A stretch of DNA of 64,000 nucleotides from Dehalogenimonas sp. 4OHTPN (GCF_040448695.1 NZ_CP159307.1:1674001-1738000), one strand, 5' to 3'; numbered from the stretch's first letter, positions 7,296 through 16,346 are shown. Made by a program: numbers and translations. The notes: generated from the sequence alone by a model not told the origin.

Positions 7296-8219
7296 CTACT
7301 TGCCTGCCGCCGCCTTGAGCGCCGCGACGTCTATCTTCTTCATCTGAAAGAAGGCTTTCATCACCCGCTCCCGCTTCACAAGGTCAGGATCCTGCAAAAC
7401 ATCTTTCATCCCGGATGGGACAATCTGCCAGGATACGCCGAATCTGTCTTTGAGCCAGCCACAGGGTTGTTCCTCGCCGTCTTCAATCAACCTATCCCAA
7501 TAGCGGTCGATCTCCGCTTGGTCCTTGCATTCCACCATGAGTGAAATTGCTTCGTTGAAGGTGAATTGATGCGGTCCGGCGCTGTCCATGGCGGCGAACC
7601 ATTGGTTCAAGATCATGAAGTCGGCAAACATGATCGTGCCTTGTTTGTCCGGCTCCTGGCCTTCGCCGTAGCGGGCGGTGGTCCCTCGCCTGGAATCGGG
7701 AAATACCGAGCAGTACAATTCGATAGCCTCTTCCGCCCGGCCGGCGACTTCGCCCACGAACAAGAGTGAAGGCACAATGAAAGGCCGTTCTTCCCCGCCG
7801 GGATTGGACATGATGAGCTGCCAGGAGACGCCGAACTTATCCTGTATCCAGCCGTAACGTTCGGAGAACGGATACTTGCCAAGGGACATGAGCGCCGAGC
7901 CGCCGGTCGAGAGTTTCTCCCACAAAGTATCCAGACGCTGCCTGGCTTCGGGATCTCTGGACGGATCGAAATTCAGGAAGAACGACACCGCCGGGGTGAA
8001 TTTGAATATCGGGCCGCCGTTTAAGGCGATGAATTTGAATCCCTCGATCTGGAACTCGACTGTCATCACCGAGCCTTCTGCCATTCCCGAGACCTTAGCC
8101 CCTTCTGCTCCGTAGCGAGTAAGGGCGCCGGCACTGGAGTTTCCGAAGACCGATGTGTAGAAGGCTGCGGCCTCCTCGGCATTATTATCGAACCACAGGT
8201 TGGGAGTTATTTTCTGCAT
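7296..8219 (-). CDS. VOC / PhnB-like two-domain protein
   Basis: 307 residues made of two glyoxalase-fold (VOC) halves, each of the PhnB / 3-demethylubiquinone methyltransferase-like type. Each half opens with an I-x-P-x-L-(W/L)-F-type strand (I-T-P-N-L-W-F near residue 4 and F-I-V-P-S-L-L-F near 145) and ends with K-F/R-F-G-V-S-W-Q-(L/I). No activity is known for most of this family; a metal-binding role is inferred from the fold. It lies 24 bases downstream of a DUF1428 gene; such pairs of small VOC and DUF1428 genes are common. Confidence 0.88.
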   Translation of the reverse strand: MQKITPNLWFDNNAEEAAAFYTSVFGNSSAGALTRYGAEGAKVSGMAEGSVMTVEFQIEGFKFIALNGGPIFKFTPAVSFFLNFDPSRDPEARQRLDTLWEKLSTGGSALMSLGKYPFSERYGWIQDKFGVSWQLIMSNPGGEERPFIVPSLLFVGEVAGRAEEAIELYCSVFPDSRRGTTARYGEGQEPDKQGTIMFADFMILNQWFAAMDSAGPHQFTFNEAISLMVECKDQAEIDRYWDRLIEDGEEQPCGWLKDRFGVSWQIVPSGMKDVLQDPDLVKRERVMKAFFQMKKIDVAALKAAAGK

Positions 8220-8243
8220 TCAGCTTCCCTCTAAGGACTAAAA

Positions 8244-8627
8244 TTACGCCTCGACGATAACCCGGAATCCGCCATAGGCCGCCCTTTTCATGTCGTAAGG
8301 CATCTGCTGCTGTTCTGGTGCGTTCATAAATGGGTCCTTCATGACCTTGGCGTTGACCTCGTCGCGGTCCTGCCTGGATTTGAAAACGATGTAGGAAAAG
8401 ACCACTGTGTCTCCAGGTTTGGCCCCTGCCATCTTAGGAAAAGTGATTCCAACCATCTCGGGCGGCGTACCCTCGGGTAGTTTCGGGTTAAGGTCATCAC
8501 CGATAGTTTCCACATATTCCAGCGCGCCGTATTTCTTCCAGACCTTGCCGGCTTCCTCGGCCATTTTCCGGTAAGCCGGTAGTTTCCCTTCGGGGACTAC
8601 AATAACAAATCCGTCTACGTACCTCAT
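8244..8627 (-). CDS. DUF1428 family protein
   Basis: 127 residues matching the DUF1428 (YbaA-like) family: an N-terminal Y-V-D-G-F-V-I-V-V-P, the F-K-S-R-Q-D-R-D-E-V-N segment, and a C-terminal K-R-A-A-Y-G-G-F end. This is a ferredoxin-like dimeric fold of unknown role. GGAGTCC lies 5 bases before the ATG. It is the first gene of a pair with the VOC gene. Confidence 0.87.
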   Translation of the reverse strand: MRYVDGFVIVVPEGKLPAYRKMAEEAGKVWKKYGALEYVETIGDDLNPKLPEGTPPEMVGITFPKMAGAKPGDTVVFSYIVFKSRQDRDEVNAKVMKDPFMNAPEQQQMPYDMKRAAYGGFRVIVEA

Positions 8628-8661
8628 CCAAGGACTCCTTCCTGCAACGAAATTCCGGGCG

Positions 8662-8781
8662 CTATTTGTCCTTTTCCATGTCCCACGGAGACATCAGCTG
8701 AAAATAGTTGCCGTCCGGGTCGGCGAAGGTGGCGATTTTTTCGCTTTCCCTCCTCGATTTGGGCAAAGGGACTTCCTCACA
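8662..8781 (-). pseudogene. Truncated VOC/glyoxalase family remnant
   Basis: About 40 codons ending at a TAG at 8664 read as the C-terminal end of a glyoxalase-type protein: E-K-I-A-T-F-A-D-P-D-G-N-Y-F-Q-L-M is the typical final strand. The frame remains open for some codons upstream but loses family likeness and has no plausible start or N-terminal half. It is probably the decayed end of a VOC gene next to an intact one. Confidence 0.6.
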
Positions 8782-8812
8782 TGGATTATATTGAGATGGA
8801 TGTGTTCTCGTT

Positions 8813-9052
8813 TTACCTGGAGCCCAGGTAGTAATGCCACTCGTCGGCTCTTTCGATTTCTGCTTGCGCCAGGGTGTTGGAATCTATGCCAGGCAGCGGT
8901 ATTTGGAAACCGCCGGCAACCGGCAATGTTAGGGTGAAATTGGAATACGCCTGAAGCTCGGAGGCAGGCTGGCTGCGCCTTTCGCTCACCGCGGTGGCGA
9001 TACTTTTTACCGGATGGCTGTCGTTCATCGGATTTCTCGTAATTTTATACAT
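8813..9052 (-). CDS. Hypothetical protein (79 aa or less)
   Basis: A short ORF with no recognised domain. It may begin at 9052 or at the second ATG at 9028 (M-N-D-S-H-P-V-K); neither has a strong ribosome site. Composition is mixed polar with no membrane segment. It lies between a VOC remnant and the Hyf-like operon, and may itself be part of decayed sequence. Low confidence. Confidence 0.3.
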   Translation of the reverse strand: MYKITRNPMNDSHPVKSIATAVSERRSQPASELQAYSNFTLTLPVAGGFQIPLPGIDSNTLAQAEIERADEWHYYLGSR

Positions 9053-9111
9053 CTGCTGGAAGACAAAATAAATAGGTATTTCTACGTAATTTCACCCGGA
9101 AATTCACCAAT

Positions 9112-9639
9112 TCAGAGTGAGCGCTTTTTGATGGCTCGCATAAACGCCAGCAGGCCTCGGATAATGTCGGTCGGTGTCGGCGGATTGCCTGGGATTTTGA
9201 AATCCACCGGAAGGATTTTGTCGGCTGCCCCCAGTACGGCATATGAATCTCTGACCAATCCGGTGCCGCAGGCGTCGTCGCCGACGGCGATAACCCAGCC
9301 CGGCTGGGGCATGGCCTCATAGGTCTTGCGCGCCGCTTCGGCTATGTTCAGGGTAACAGCCCCGGTGACGATGATGACATCGGCGTGGCGCGGCGAGGCG
9401 ACAAAACAGACGCCGAACCTTTCGACGTCGTAATACGGTGTGCCTAAATTGTTCAACTCGATTTCGGCGGCATTGTCCGACCCGGTATCCAGTTCCCTGA
9501 TTGCCAGGCTTCTGCCGAAGACCCGGTCGATCTCCCCCTTCAGCTCGAGTCCGATTTTTTCGAACTCCGACTCATTGAACACCAGCGCCGCCGCGCGTTT
9601 AGGTCCCAGGATGTTGCCGATAATTTGCGAAAGGCTCAT
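9112..9639 (-). CDS. HyfI/NuoB-like small subunit lacking the proximal Fe-S ligands
   Basis: 175 residues related to the small subunit (NuoB, HycG, HyfI) of complex I and group 4 hydrogenases, which normally holds the proximal [4Fe-4S] cluster. The fold motifs are kept: D-T-G-S, Y-D-V-E-R-F-G-V, S-P-R-H-A-D-V-I-I-V-T-G. However, the C-x2-C ligand pair (normally S-C-N-G-C-E) is S-D-N-A-A-E at residues 54-59, and the later G-D-C-A motif is G-D-D-A-C. The cluster is therefore unlikely to form. The ATG at 9639 overlaps the stop of the large subunit by 4 bases; the longer upstream frame is an antisense-free shadow of that gene. Last gene of the operon. Confidence 0.85.
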   Translation of the reverse strand: MSLSQIIGNILGPKRAAALVFNESEFEKIGLELKGEIDRVFGRSLAIRELDTGSDNAAEIELNNLGTPYYDVERFGVCFVASPRHADVIIVTGAVTLNIAEAARKTYEAMPQPGWVIAVGDDACGTGLVRDSYAVLGAADKILPVDFKIPGNPPTPTDIIRGLLAFMRAIKKRSL

Positions 9640-11210
9640 AGATCGTTCCCGGCGTATGACAGATTCATGCTCTTGTTGATCAGCGGAAAGTCCGGCACGA
9701 TGTTGCCGATGACCGCATGCTCCATCGCCAGCCAGTTGCTGAATGAAGCGGTGCGCGCCTTCCACCGGTCCAACCGGCCGTTTTTGAAAAAGACCCAGTG
9801 CAGGTTCTGGCCTCTGGCCGCTTCGACCGCCGCGGCGGCGTAACCGCTGCCGGGACGGCATTCAGCCCGCACCGGGCCGGTCTCCTCCAGGTTCACCGCA
9901 TCGCGGATGAGCCGCAGGGACTCCTCGATCTCGCCGGCCTTGACCTGGAAACGCCCCAGCACATCCCCCGCCTCGTCGGTCTGGATTTCCGGCTTCAGCT
10001 CCGAATACAGTCCGTAGGGGTGGTCAATCCGGTTGTCGATGCGGGCACCGGAAGCCCGGGCCACCGGCCCGGTCAGGTTCAACGGGGCTATCAGTTCCGG
10101 CTTGACTATCCCGGTCGTCTCCAGCCGGTCGATGACCCAAGCGGAGTTGTAAATGTCGTCGAGCGCGGCGTCGAAACGCGACAGGAAGCACTCGGCGTAT
10201 TCGTGGAGGTCTTCGAGGAAGTCCATCGGGATATCGCGGCTCACCCCGCCCGGGACGATAAATCCTTTAAGAAAGCGCGATCCAGTGAGTTCGGCGTTCC
10301 AGCGCAGTATCTCCTCCCGAAGGATGAAAAATGGGGCCGCGCCGGTCGGATAAGCTACGTCCACTACCATACCGGCCAGGTCGCCCAGGTGGCTGTAGAT
10401 GCGCTCCAGTTCAAGAGCCGCCGTCCGTAGCTCCCAGGCGCGCCGGGGTACAACGGTGCCAGCGACGCGTTCGATGGCCATAGCCAGGCCGCAGGCGTTG
10501 GCTGCGCTCTCGTCGCCGGAGACGCACTCCGCCAGCTGCACCGCCGCATTGGCCTCCCGGCCTTCGGCAAGTTTCTCAAGGCCGCGGTGCTTCCAGAAGT
10601 GGCGCGTCTCCAGGTTGAATATGGTCTCGCCGATGACGCTGAACCGGAAATGTCCCGGCTCGATGATGCCGGCGTGCACCGGCCCGACCGGTATCTGGTA
10701 GATGCCCTCACCCCCGAACTCCCTGAAGGCGTATTCGCGCTCCGGGGTGATCCTGGCCGGGACGACCTTGCCACCATCGAACGATTTCCGCAGCGGGTGG
10801 CAGCCGTCGGGATAAACCTCGTGCAGGAACAGCCGGCGGCGGTCGAAGGCGCCGTCGAACTCGATGCCGAAGCCGTCTGACACCTCCCGCTGGTAGTAGC
10901 TGGCAACAGGGAATTCGCTGGCGATGGACATACCGCGGTTGCCGGGCAGCCGCACCTCCAGGATGAATAACGCCGGGGCGCCCCGCTGCTCAAAGGCGTA
11001 GAAAAGGGTGAAACCCGGAGCCCCGAAAGCCTCGGCCGCCCACAGCCCGACAAGGACCACGCCGGGCTGCCTTTTCAGTTCCTCGGCCGCCTCGACCAGG
11101 GCTACGACGCTGATCGAAAGGTATCCCGTGCCGTCTACCCCGGTGCGGCTTCGCCCGTCGAAGCCTTTGGCGACAAGGTGGCTTTCAATGATTGTCATCA
11201 GTTCTGCCAT
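9636..11210 (-). CDS. HyfG/NuoCD-like large subunit lacking NiFe ligands
   Basis: 524 residues: an N-terminal NuoC-like (30 kDa) domain to about residue 165 fused to a NuoD-like (49 kDa) large-subunit domain, as in HycE/HyfG. H-R-G-L-E-K-L is present, but the following ligand motif E-R-V-C-G-I-C is E-C-V-S-G-D-E, and the C-terminal D-P-C-x2-C motif is replaced by N-K-S-M-N-L-S-Y-A. All four Ni-Fe cysteines are gone, so it cannot be a hydrogenase. It fits the group called energy-converting hydrogenase-related (Ehr) complexes. Starts 1 base after the upstream gene's stop. Confidence 0.88.
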   Translation of the reverse strand: MAELMTIIESHLVAKGFDGRSRTGVDGTGYLSISVVALVEAAEELKRQPGVVLVGLWAAEAFGAPGFTLFYAFEQRGAPALFILEVRLPGNRGMSIASEFPVASYYQREVSDGFGIEFDGAFDRRRLFLHEVYPDGCHPLRKSFDGGKVVPARITPEREYAFREFGGEGIYQIPVGPVHAGIIEPGHFRFSVIGETIFNLETRHFWKHRGLEKLAEGREANAAVQLAECVSGDESAANACGLAMAIERVAGTVVPRRAWELRTAALELERIYSHLGDLAGMVVDVAYPTGAAPFFILREEILRWNAELTGSRFLKGFIVPGGVSRDIPMDFLEDLHEYAECFLSRFDAALDDIYNSAWVIDRLETTGIVKPELIAPLNLTGPVARASGARIDNRIDHPYGLYSELKPEIQTDEAGDVLGRFQVKAGEIEESLRLIRDAVNLEETGPVRAECRPGSGYAAAAVEAARGQNLHWVFFKNGRLDRWKARTASFSNWLAMEHAVIGNIVPDFPLINKSMNLSYAGNDL

Positions 11211-11211
11211 A

Positions 11212-12690
11212 TTACCCCTGGAAGCCCAGATCGGCGATAATTACCTTCAAGGCATCACCCAGCCAGCCGGGCAGCCACACCCCCAGCGCCACCAGCAGTA
11301 CCAGAGAGGCGGCTATCGGCAGCCGCATCGCCGCGGGTGTGTCATAGCGTTCCATCCCGGCATCGCCGCCCTGGGTGAAAGCCCTGATCAGGTAGAAGCC
11401 AAAACCCGCCGCCGCCAGCAGGAACGCCGCCAGGACGGCAACGAACAGCGGCAGCGCCTGAGTCGCCGCAGCGACCAGGATGTTGAATTTGGCCAGGAAC
11501 ACTGGGGTGAGCGGCGCGCCGATGGCCGCCGCCGAACCGATGACCAGTCCCCAGGCCGCCAGCGGCTGCAGCCTGAATGGATCCTTAATGGCAAAAAACT
11601 TGTTGGAACCGTACTGCCGGTGGAAAATGCCGGCGGAGAAAAAGAGCAGCGCCTTGACCAGGGCGTTGCCCGCCTTGTGGAACAAGGCCCAGAAAAGGGC
11701 TGCCGGCGACCCGAGGCCGAAAGCCAGCAGGATCAGGCCTGACTGCTCTATGCCGGAGAAGGCAATCAGTTTCTTGGTATTCGTCCGGGAAATGAGAGCC
11801 AGGGCGGCCAGGAACAGGCTGGCGGTGCCGAAGGCTACCAGAAATGGATTAAGAAAGGCTTCGTCGCCGGCCCGGTGGCCCAGGGCCAGCAGCCGGAGGA
11901 TGGCGTACAGCCCCAGGTTTAAAACAGCGCCGGAAACCACGGCGACCACTGAAGGCGCCCGGACATAGACCGTCGGCAGCCAGGTATGGAACGGCGCGAT
12001 AGCCGCCTTGGCCCCGAAACCGATAAACAGAAAAACGAAGGCGAAGGTGTACATCCGGGGTTCGATGGAGGCCGCGGCGTCCATAAGGTCAGTCCAGTTG
12101 AGCGTGCCGCCGGGGACGACCTCCCTGGACAGGGCGAACAGGATGATGATGCCCACGAAGGCGAACAGCATCGCCGTGGACGTGACGAAGACATATTTCA
12201 GCGCCGCGGTGATGTTTTCCCGAGCTTTCAGGGTTACCACCAGCACCACCGAAAAGAGGGTGGACAGCTCGGCAAAGATCCACAGCAGCGCCAGGTTATT
12301 GGACAGAAAACCCATGACAATGACCAGCGGCAATAAAGCGAAAGCCCCGTAGAACAGACCCAGCAGGGAGCGCTCGATCTCACCCCGCTCCAGAAGCGAG
12401 CCGACATAACCCCGGGCGTATGTTGAGGCCAGTAAAAACAGCGCCGAAGTAATGACCGCCTCGTAAGCGCCCAGGGTATCGGCCATAAGATAGCCGTTAT
12501 CCATGAAGAAGCGCGGCAAGCCGGAAGCCGCCAGCCAGATTGATAACCCGAGATAAATCACCGCTTCGCCGAGGATCAGGCTGTTGAGCCGCCGGCCGTC
12601 GCCTCCGGGCTGAAACCGGCCGATCAAGAAGGCCGCGGCGGCGGCGATCACCGCCGGGACGGCATAGCCGAATATAATCAAGCTGTCCAT
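11212..12690 (-). CDS. HyfF/NuoN-like proton-channel subunit
   Basis: 492-residue polytopic membrane protein of the Mrp/NuoLMN antiporter family, closest to HyfF or NuoM/N in length. About 14 hydrophobic segments; conserved features include the F-H-T-W-L-P-T-V-Y-V-R-A-P-S helix-break region and K-K-L-I-A-F-S-G-I-E-Q-S. It would move protons or sodium across the inner membrane in the membrane arm. The ATG at 12690 shares a base with the stop of the upstream gene. The downstream large subunit starts 1 base after its stop. Confidence 0.9.
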   Translation of the reverse strand: MDSLIIFGYAVPAVIAAAAAFLIGRFQPGGDGRRLNSLILGEAVIYLGLSIWLAASGLPRFFMDNGYLMADTLGAYEAVITSALFLLASTYARGYVGSLLERGEIERSLLGLFYGAFALLPLVIVMGFLSNNLALLWIFAELSTLFSVVLVVTLKARENITAALKYVFVTSTAMLFAFVGIIILFALSREVVPGGTLNWTDLMDAAASIEPRMYTFAFVFLFIGFGAKAAIAPFHTWLPTVYVRAPSVVAVVSGAVLNLGLYAILRLLALGHRAGDEAFLNPFLVAFGTASLFLAALALISRTNTKKLIAFSGIEQSGLILLAFGLGSPAALFWALFHKAGNALVKALLFFSAGIFHRQYGSNKFFAIKDPFRLQPLAAWGLVIGSAAAIGAPLTPVFLAKFNILVAAATQALPLFVAVLAAFLLAAAGFGFYLIRAFTQGGDAGMERYDTPAAMRLPIAASLVLLVALGVWLPGWLGDALKVIIADLGFQG

Positions 12691-13367
12691 CAGTCTTCGA
12701 AGTCCAGACCCAGCTGGTTCAGGCGCTTGTGGAAAGCCTCGACGGATGAGTCGATGCCGAAAGCCAGCACCGCCGAAAGGACGATGATCATCAACAGGTC
12801 AATGATGATAAGAACTTCGATGATAAAGGGCATTTCGGCGATGAACATGGAAAACAGCAGCACGCCGTTTTCCATCGACAGGTAGCCGATAATCTTGGTG
12901 ATCACCTTGCGCCGGCTCATGATCACCATCATGCCCATGAGCGCCAGCGACACACCGATAACCGCGCCCAGGATGAACAGGCGGGATACCTCAAGCGCCG
13001 GCGAAAGGGCGCTGAACGCCTGATAGACCACGAAGAAAAGCCCGGTCGAAAGGATAATCGATCCGATGGGCGTCAGGTAATGAAACTCCAGGTCGCGCTT
13101 GATCGGCATGACCGCCAGCAGCCGCCTCAGGAAAAAGGGAATAATTATCACCTTCGAGGCGACGGTAAGTACCGCCATGAACAGCAGGCTGGCTGTACCC
13201 TCCCGGGTAAAGAGCGCCAGCGCTACCGCCGCCAGAATAGCCGACTGGGCGGCGTAGATTGAAAACAGCGAGACTAAAGAACGCTGGGTGATGATCAGAG
13301 CGGCCGAGCCCAGCACCAGCACCAGCAGTATTTTTATAAAGTCGTCGCCGATGATGAGTTCGTTCAT
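12690..13367 (-). CDS. HyfE-like membrane subunit
   Basis: 225 residues with about 7 hydrophobic segments, matching HyfE, the hydrogenase-4 membrane subunit distantly related to NuoK plus part of NuoJ. Typical features are the short N-terminal helix followed by charged loops such as R-R-L-L-A-V-M-P-I-K-R-D, and acidic residues inside membrane segments (F-I-I-E-V-L-I-I-I-D-L-L-M-I). It is a membrane-arm component. It overlaps the upstream NuoH-like gene by 4 bases. Confidence 0.88.
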   Translation of the reverse strand: MNELIIGDDFIKILLVLVLGSAALIITQRSLVSLFSIYAAQSAILAAVALALFTREGTASLLFMAVLTVASKVIIIPFFLRRLLAVMPIKRDLEFHYLTPIGSIILSTGLFFVVYQAFSALSPALEVSRLFILGAVIGVSLALMGMMVIMSRRKVITKIIGYLSMENGVLLFSMFIAEMPFIIEVLIIIDLLMIIVLSAVLAFGIDSSVEAFHKRLNQLGLDFED

Positions 13368-14311
13368 GCTAAAAGCTCGAAGACGATAGTCACAAAAGAG
13401 AAAAACAACGCCAGCATGAAGAAGCTGGGCAGCCGGAATAAGCGGATCTTAGCCATTAGCGACTCGAAAACGCCGATGACCGCCGCCAGCGCCAGGGCTT
13501 TAAGTCCGAAACTAAGCATTGAAACGGCGATGGCCGGCAAGGTCGCCTCGGCTGCCAGGCCCCAGGGGAAAATAATATTGATCAGGATAGCCATCAGCAC
13601 CGTTTGCTTGACGCCGTAGGAAAGTTCCATCAAAGCCAATTTCGGTCCGGTCTGTTCCAGGAGCATCGCTTCATGGATCATCGTCAGCTCCAAGTGAGTC
13701 TCGGGGTTGTCCACCGGGATCCGCGCCGTCTCGACGATGAGAACGATGAACAGGGACATGCCGATAAGGATAAGCGTCGGGTACTGCGCCAGCGAGGCGC
13801 CCAGAACAGCGGCGAACATCTCGGGAATGTCGGTCGTTTTGAGTACAAACGCCAGGGCTGCCGCAGAAGTGATGGTCACCGGCTCGATAATGGCCGAAAG
13901 GCTCATCTCGCGTGATGAACCCATGCCCCCGAAGGTGGAGCCGGCGTCGAGGCCGGCCAGCGCCATGAAGAATTTGGCCGAGACCAGAAGATATAAAAAC
14001 AGGATGACGTTGCCCGGGGCGCCCTCAGCGGACGGCAGGAACACCACCGGCACCATCGCCGCCGCCGCCAGCAGGAAACCGATATTGAGGTACGGCGCCA
14101 GGCGCATGATGAATGAAGTGTTCTGGGAGTAGATGATTTCTTTCTTCAGAAGTTTGGCCAGGTTGTAGTAGCCCTGGAGCAGCGGCGGGCCGACGCGCCC
14201 CTGGCTCAGCGCCTTGACCTTCTTGATCGCCCCGAGCAGCAGGGGAGAAATGGCGGTGATGAAGCCGATATTCAGGACGGCATACAGCAGGTATTCCGCC
14301 ATTACAGCCAC
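13364..14311 (-). CDS. HyfC/NuoH-like membrane subunit
   Basis: 315 residues, 8 predicted spans, matching the NuoH/HyfC/EchB subunit that joins the membrane arm to the peripheral arm. Conserved loops are visible: Q-G-R-V-G-P-P-L-L-Q-G near residue 36, and E-T-A-R-I-P-V-D-N-P-E-T-H-L-E-L-T-M-I-H-E about residue 205 (canonical R-x-P-x-D-x-P-E). The interface chemistry is thus kept even though the partner subunits lost their metal ligands. Overlaps the upstream gene by 10 bases and the downstream one by 4. Confidence 0.93.
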   Translation of the reverse strand: MAVMAEYLLYAVLNIGFITAISPLLLGAIKKVKALSQGRVGPPLLQGYYNLAKLLKKEIIYSQNTSFIMRLAPYLNIGFLLAAAAMVPVVFLPSAEGAPGNVILFLYLLVSAKFFMALAGLDAGSTFGGMGSSREMSLSAIIEPVTITSAAALAFVLKTTDIPEMFAAVLGASLAQYPTLILIGMSLFIVLIVETARIPVDNPETHLELTMIHEAMLLEQTGPKLALMELSYGVKQTVLMAILINIIFPWGLAAEATLPAIAVSMLSFGLKALALAAVIGVFESLMAKIRLFRLPSFFMLALFFSFVTIVFELLA

Positions 14312-16239
14312 CTCCCTACCGCCAGCAGCAGGATGACAATGACCACGAAAGCATAGAGGACGAAGGCGTCAAGGTCTACGTTATGCAGCCGGGAAACAAA
14401 TCCGGACAACCGCTGGACCAGCCTGGCAGCCGGTAGATAAATGCGCTCTTCGAAGAACTGCAGCGTGTGGATCTCGCCCGAACCCCCGGTGACGATGGAT
14501 TTGTCCCTGTCGGCATACTCCCGGCGCAGCGACTTTCTGGTTCTGAAGATCGGGCTGAATATGGTGACGATCGGCTCGGAAAAGCCGGAGGCGGTATATT
14601 CCATCTTGCTGTTCTGACGGTGGATGCCGCAGCCCCAGGTCTCAGAGAGGCGCACTCTCGACCCGGAACGCCGCACCAGGAAGACCGCCAGGCCGAAGAT
14701 CGCGCCGGTGACGGCGGTCACCGGCAGCAGGTCGATCAGCGGCAGGTCGAAGCCGGCGGCTCTGAATATCTGGGCGCTGAAGATACCCAGGACCACGCAG
14801 GCGGCGGCCAGTATCCCCGGGCCGATGAGCATCGCCCGGGGCGCCTCGACGGCTTGCTCCGCTTCTTTGGACCGCGGCAGCGCCAGAAATACGGCGCCGA
14901 AAGCTTTCACGAAACAGGCGGCGGCCAGGGCGCTCATCAGGGCAAAGGCGGCCAGGGCGGTGAATAAAAGCACCGCCGTCAGCGGGCTGGGCACCTGGAA
15001 AGCCCCCAGATAAGCCTGGAATAGCATCACTTCGGAAGCGAAGCCGTTTAAAGGCGGCAGGGCGGAGATGGCGGCGGCGCCGATAAGGAAGATGACCGCT
15101 GTGGCCGGCATCCGCTTCACCAGCCCGCCCATTTCTTCGATGTTGCGGCTGTGGGTGGCGGCCACCACCGAACCGGCGGTCATGAACAGCAGGCTCTTGA
15201 AGACGGCGTGGTTCAGGGTGTGGAATAATGCCCCGAAAAGCGAAAGGTCAGCCAGGGCGGCAAGCGAGTAGTGGCTGAAGATGACGTATAGCCCCAGCCC
15301 GATGACAATGATGCCGATGTTCTCGATGGAGTGGTAGGCCAGCAGCTTTTTGAGGTCGTGCTCTTTCAGAGCATAGATGACTCCCAGAACCGCCGACACG
15401 ATGCCGAAGACCAGCAGCACCGTACCCCACCACAGTTCGGGCGAGAGCACGTCCAGGAGTATCCGAACCAGGCCGTAGACCGCCACCTTTATCATCACCC
15501 CGGACATCAGCGCCGATATATTCGAAGGCGCCGCGGCGTGGGCGAAAGGCAGCCATTTGTGGAAGGGCATGACCCCGGCTTTGGTACCGAAGCCGATGAA
15601 AAAGGCGCCGAAGATGAGTCCGGCGGCGGCTGGAGAAAGGTCGGCGGCGCCGATGTTGAAGGTTCCCGTATATCGATGCAGCAGGAGAGCGCCCAGGAGC
15701 AGAAAGAGCGTCGAAAACTGGGTCATCACCAGATAATAGACCCCGGCTTTGGCCGTCTCGGCTCGGTCGCGCTCGTAGAGGACGAGGAGGAGCGAAGATA
15801 GAGACATCATTTCCCAGAAAAAAATGAGGGCGAAGAAGTTAGCCGAAGCCGCGACCAGCCCCATCGAAAGGATGAACACCGCCATGGCGGCGGTTAAAAA
15901 ATCCCGCTGGCGGCCGCCGGCGCCGTGCTCGATGTACTTCAGGGAATAAACGGCGGTGCACAAAGCCACCGCGGCAATGATCAAGCAGAAGAAAGCCGAC
16001 AGCCGGTCCAGGTGGAAAGCGAAAGCCAGATCCGGCGCCAGGCGGTAGAGGGTGAAATCAACCGCGGCGCCGTCGGCCAGGACACCCGCCGAGGCCGCCA
16101 TCCAGGCGACCGTGCCGGCGATGACCAGCGCCAGCGCTGCCTTCCGCCGCCCGGCGCCGGAGTCCCCGCCGCCGATGACGCCCGCCGCCGCCGCCAGCAG
16201 CATGAGCCCTGCCCCGCCGAGAAAGAGCGCCTGTATCAC
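14302..16239 (-). CDS. HyfB/NuoL-like proton-channel subunit
   Basis: 645 residues, first gene of the operon, a NuoL/MrpA-type antiporter subunit like HyfB. Motifs: F-H-K-W-L-P-F-A-H-A-A-A-P-S-N-I-S-A-L-M near residue 225, K-K-L-L-A-Y-H-S-I-E-N-I-G-I near 295, and the HyfB-specific tail with T-W-G-C-G followed by M-E-Y-T-A-S-G-F-S. The start is a GTG at 16239; it has only a weak ribosome site (ACAAGG adjoining the start), so initiation may be inefficient. The whole operon (HyfB, C, E, F, G, I order) lacks ferredoxin-type HyfA/HyfH subunits and HypA-F maturation genes nearby. Confidence 0.92.
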   Translation of the reverse strand: MIQALFLGGAGLMLLAAAAGVIGGGDSGAGRRKAALALVIAGTVAWMAASAGVLADGAAVDFTLYRLAPDLAFAFHLDRLSAFFCLIIAAVALCTAVYSLKYIEHGAGGRQRDFLTAAMAVFILSMGLVAASANFFALIFFWEMMSLSSLLLVLYERDRAETAKAGVYYLVMTQFSTLFLLLGALLLHRYTGTFNIGAADLSPAAAGLIFGAFFIGFGTKAGVMPFHKWLPFAHAAAPSNISALMSGVMIKVAVYGLVRILLDVLSPELWWGTVLLVFGIVSAVLGVIYALKEHDLKKLLAYHSIENIGIIVIGLGLYVIFSHYSLAALADLSLFGALFHTLNHAVFKSLLFMTAGSVVAATHSRNIEEMGGLVKRMPATAVIFLIGAAAISALPPLNGFASEVMLFQAYLGAFQVPSPLTAVLLFTALAAFALMSALAAACFVKAFGAVFLALPRSKEAEQAVEAPRAMLIGPGILAAACVVLGIFSAQIFRAAGFDLPLIDLLPVTAVTGAIFGLAVFLVRRSGSRVRLSETWGCGIHRQNSKMEYTASGFSEPIVTIFSPIFRTRKSLRREYADRDKSIVTGGSGEIHTLQFFEERIYLPAARLVQRLSGFVSRLHNVDLDAFVLYAFVVIVILLLAVGRWL

Positions 16240-16261
16240 CTTGTTTTAATGTCCATTGGGC

Positions 16262-16293
16262 AGAAAAGCAAAAGGAAGTCCCGCGGGACTTCC
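16262..16293 (-). terminator. Intrinsic terminator in the leader of the Hyf-like operon
   Basis: On the minus strand an 8-base-pair stem GGAAGTCC with CGCG loop is followed by TTTTGCTTTT, about 22 bases before the HyfB-like GTG. It lies between the predicted promoter and the first gene, so it may act as an attenuator. Confidence 0.65.
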
Positions 16294-16346
16294 CCTCCGT
16301 TCTCCCCGGTCAGCCGGCCGGTATGTCGTCGCTGTTGATGGGAATT

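Noticed and set aside
9798-10430. Long plus-strand ORF opposite the HyfG-like gene (and similar ones at 11008-11742, 14467-15013, 15331-15801)
   Set aside because: They are antisense to well-supported minus-strand genes, lack family motifs and ribosome sites, and are expected in GC-rich sequence.
16240-16340. A known riboswitch class in the leader of the Hyf-like operon
   Set aside because: None of the common riboswitch cores I can recall is present; only a terminator and GC-rich blocks were seen.
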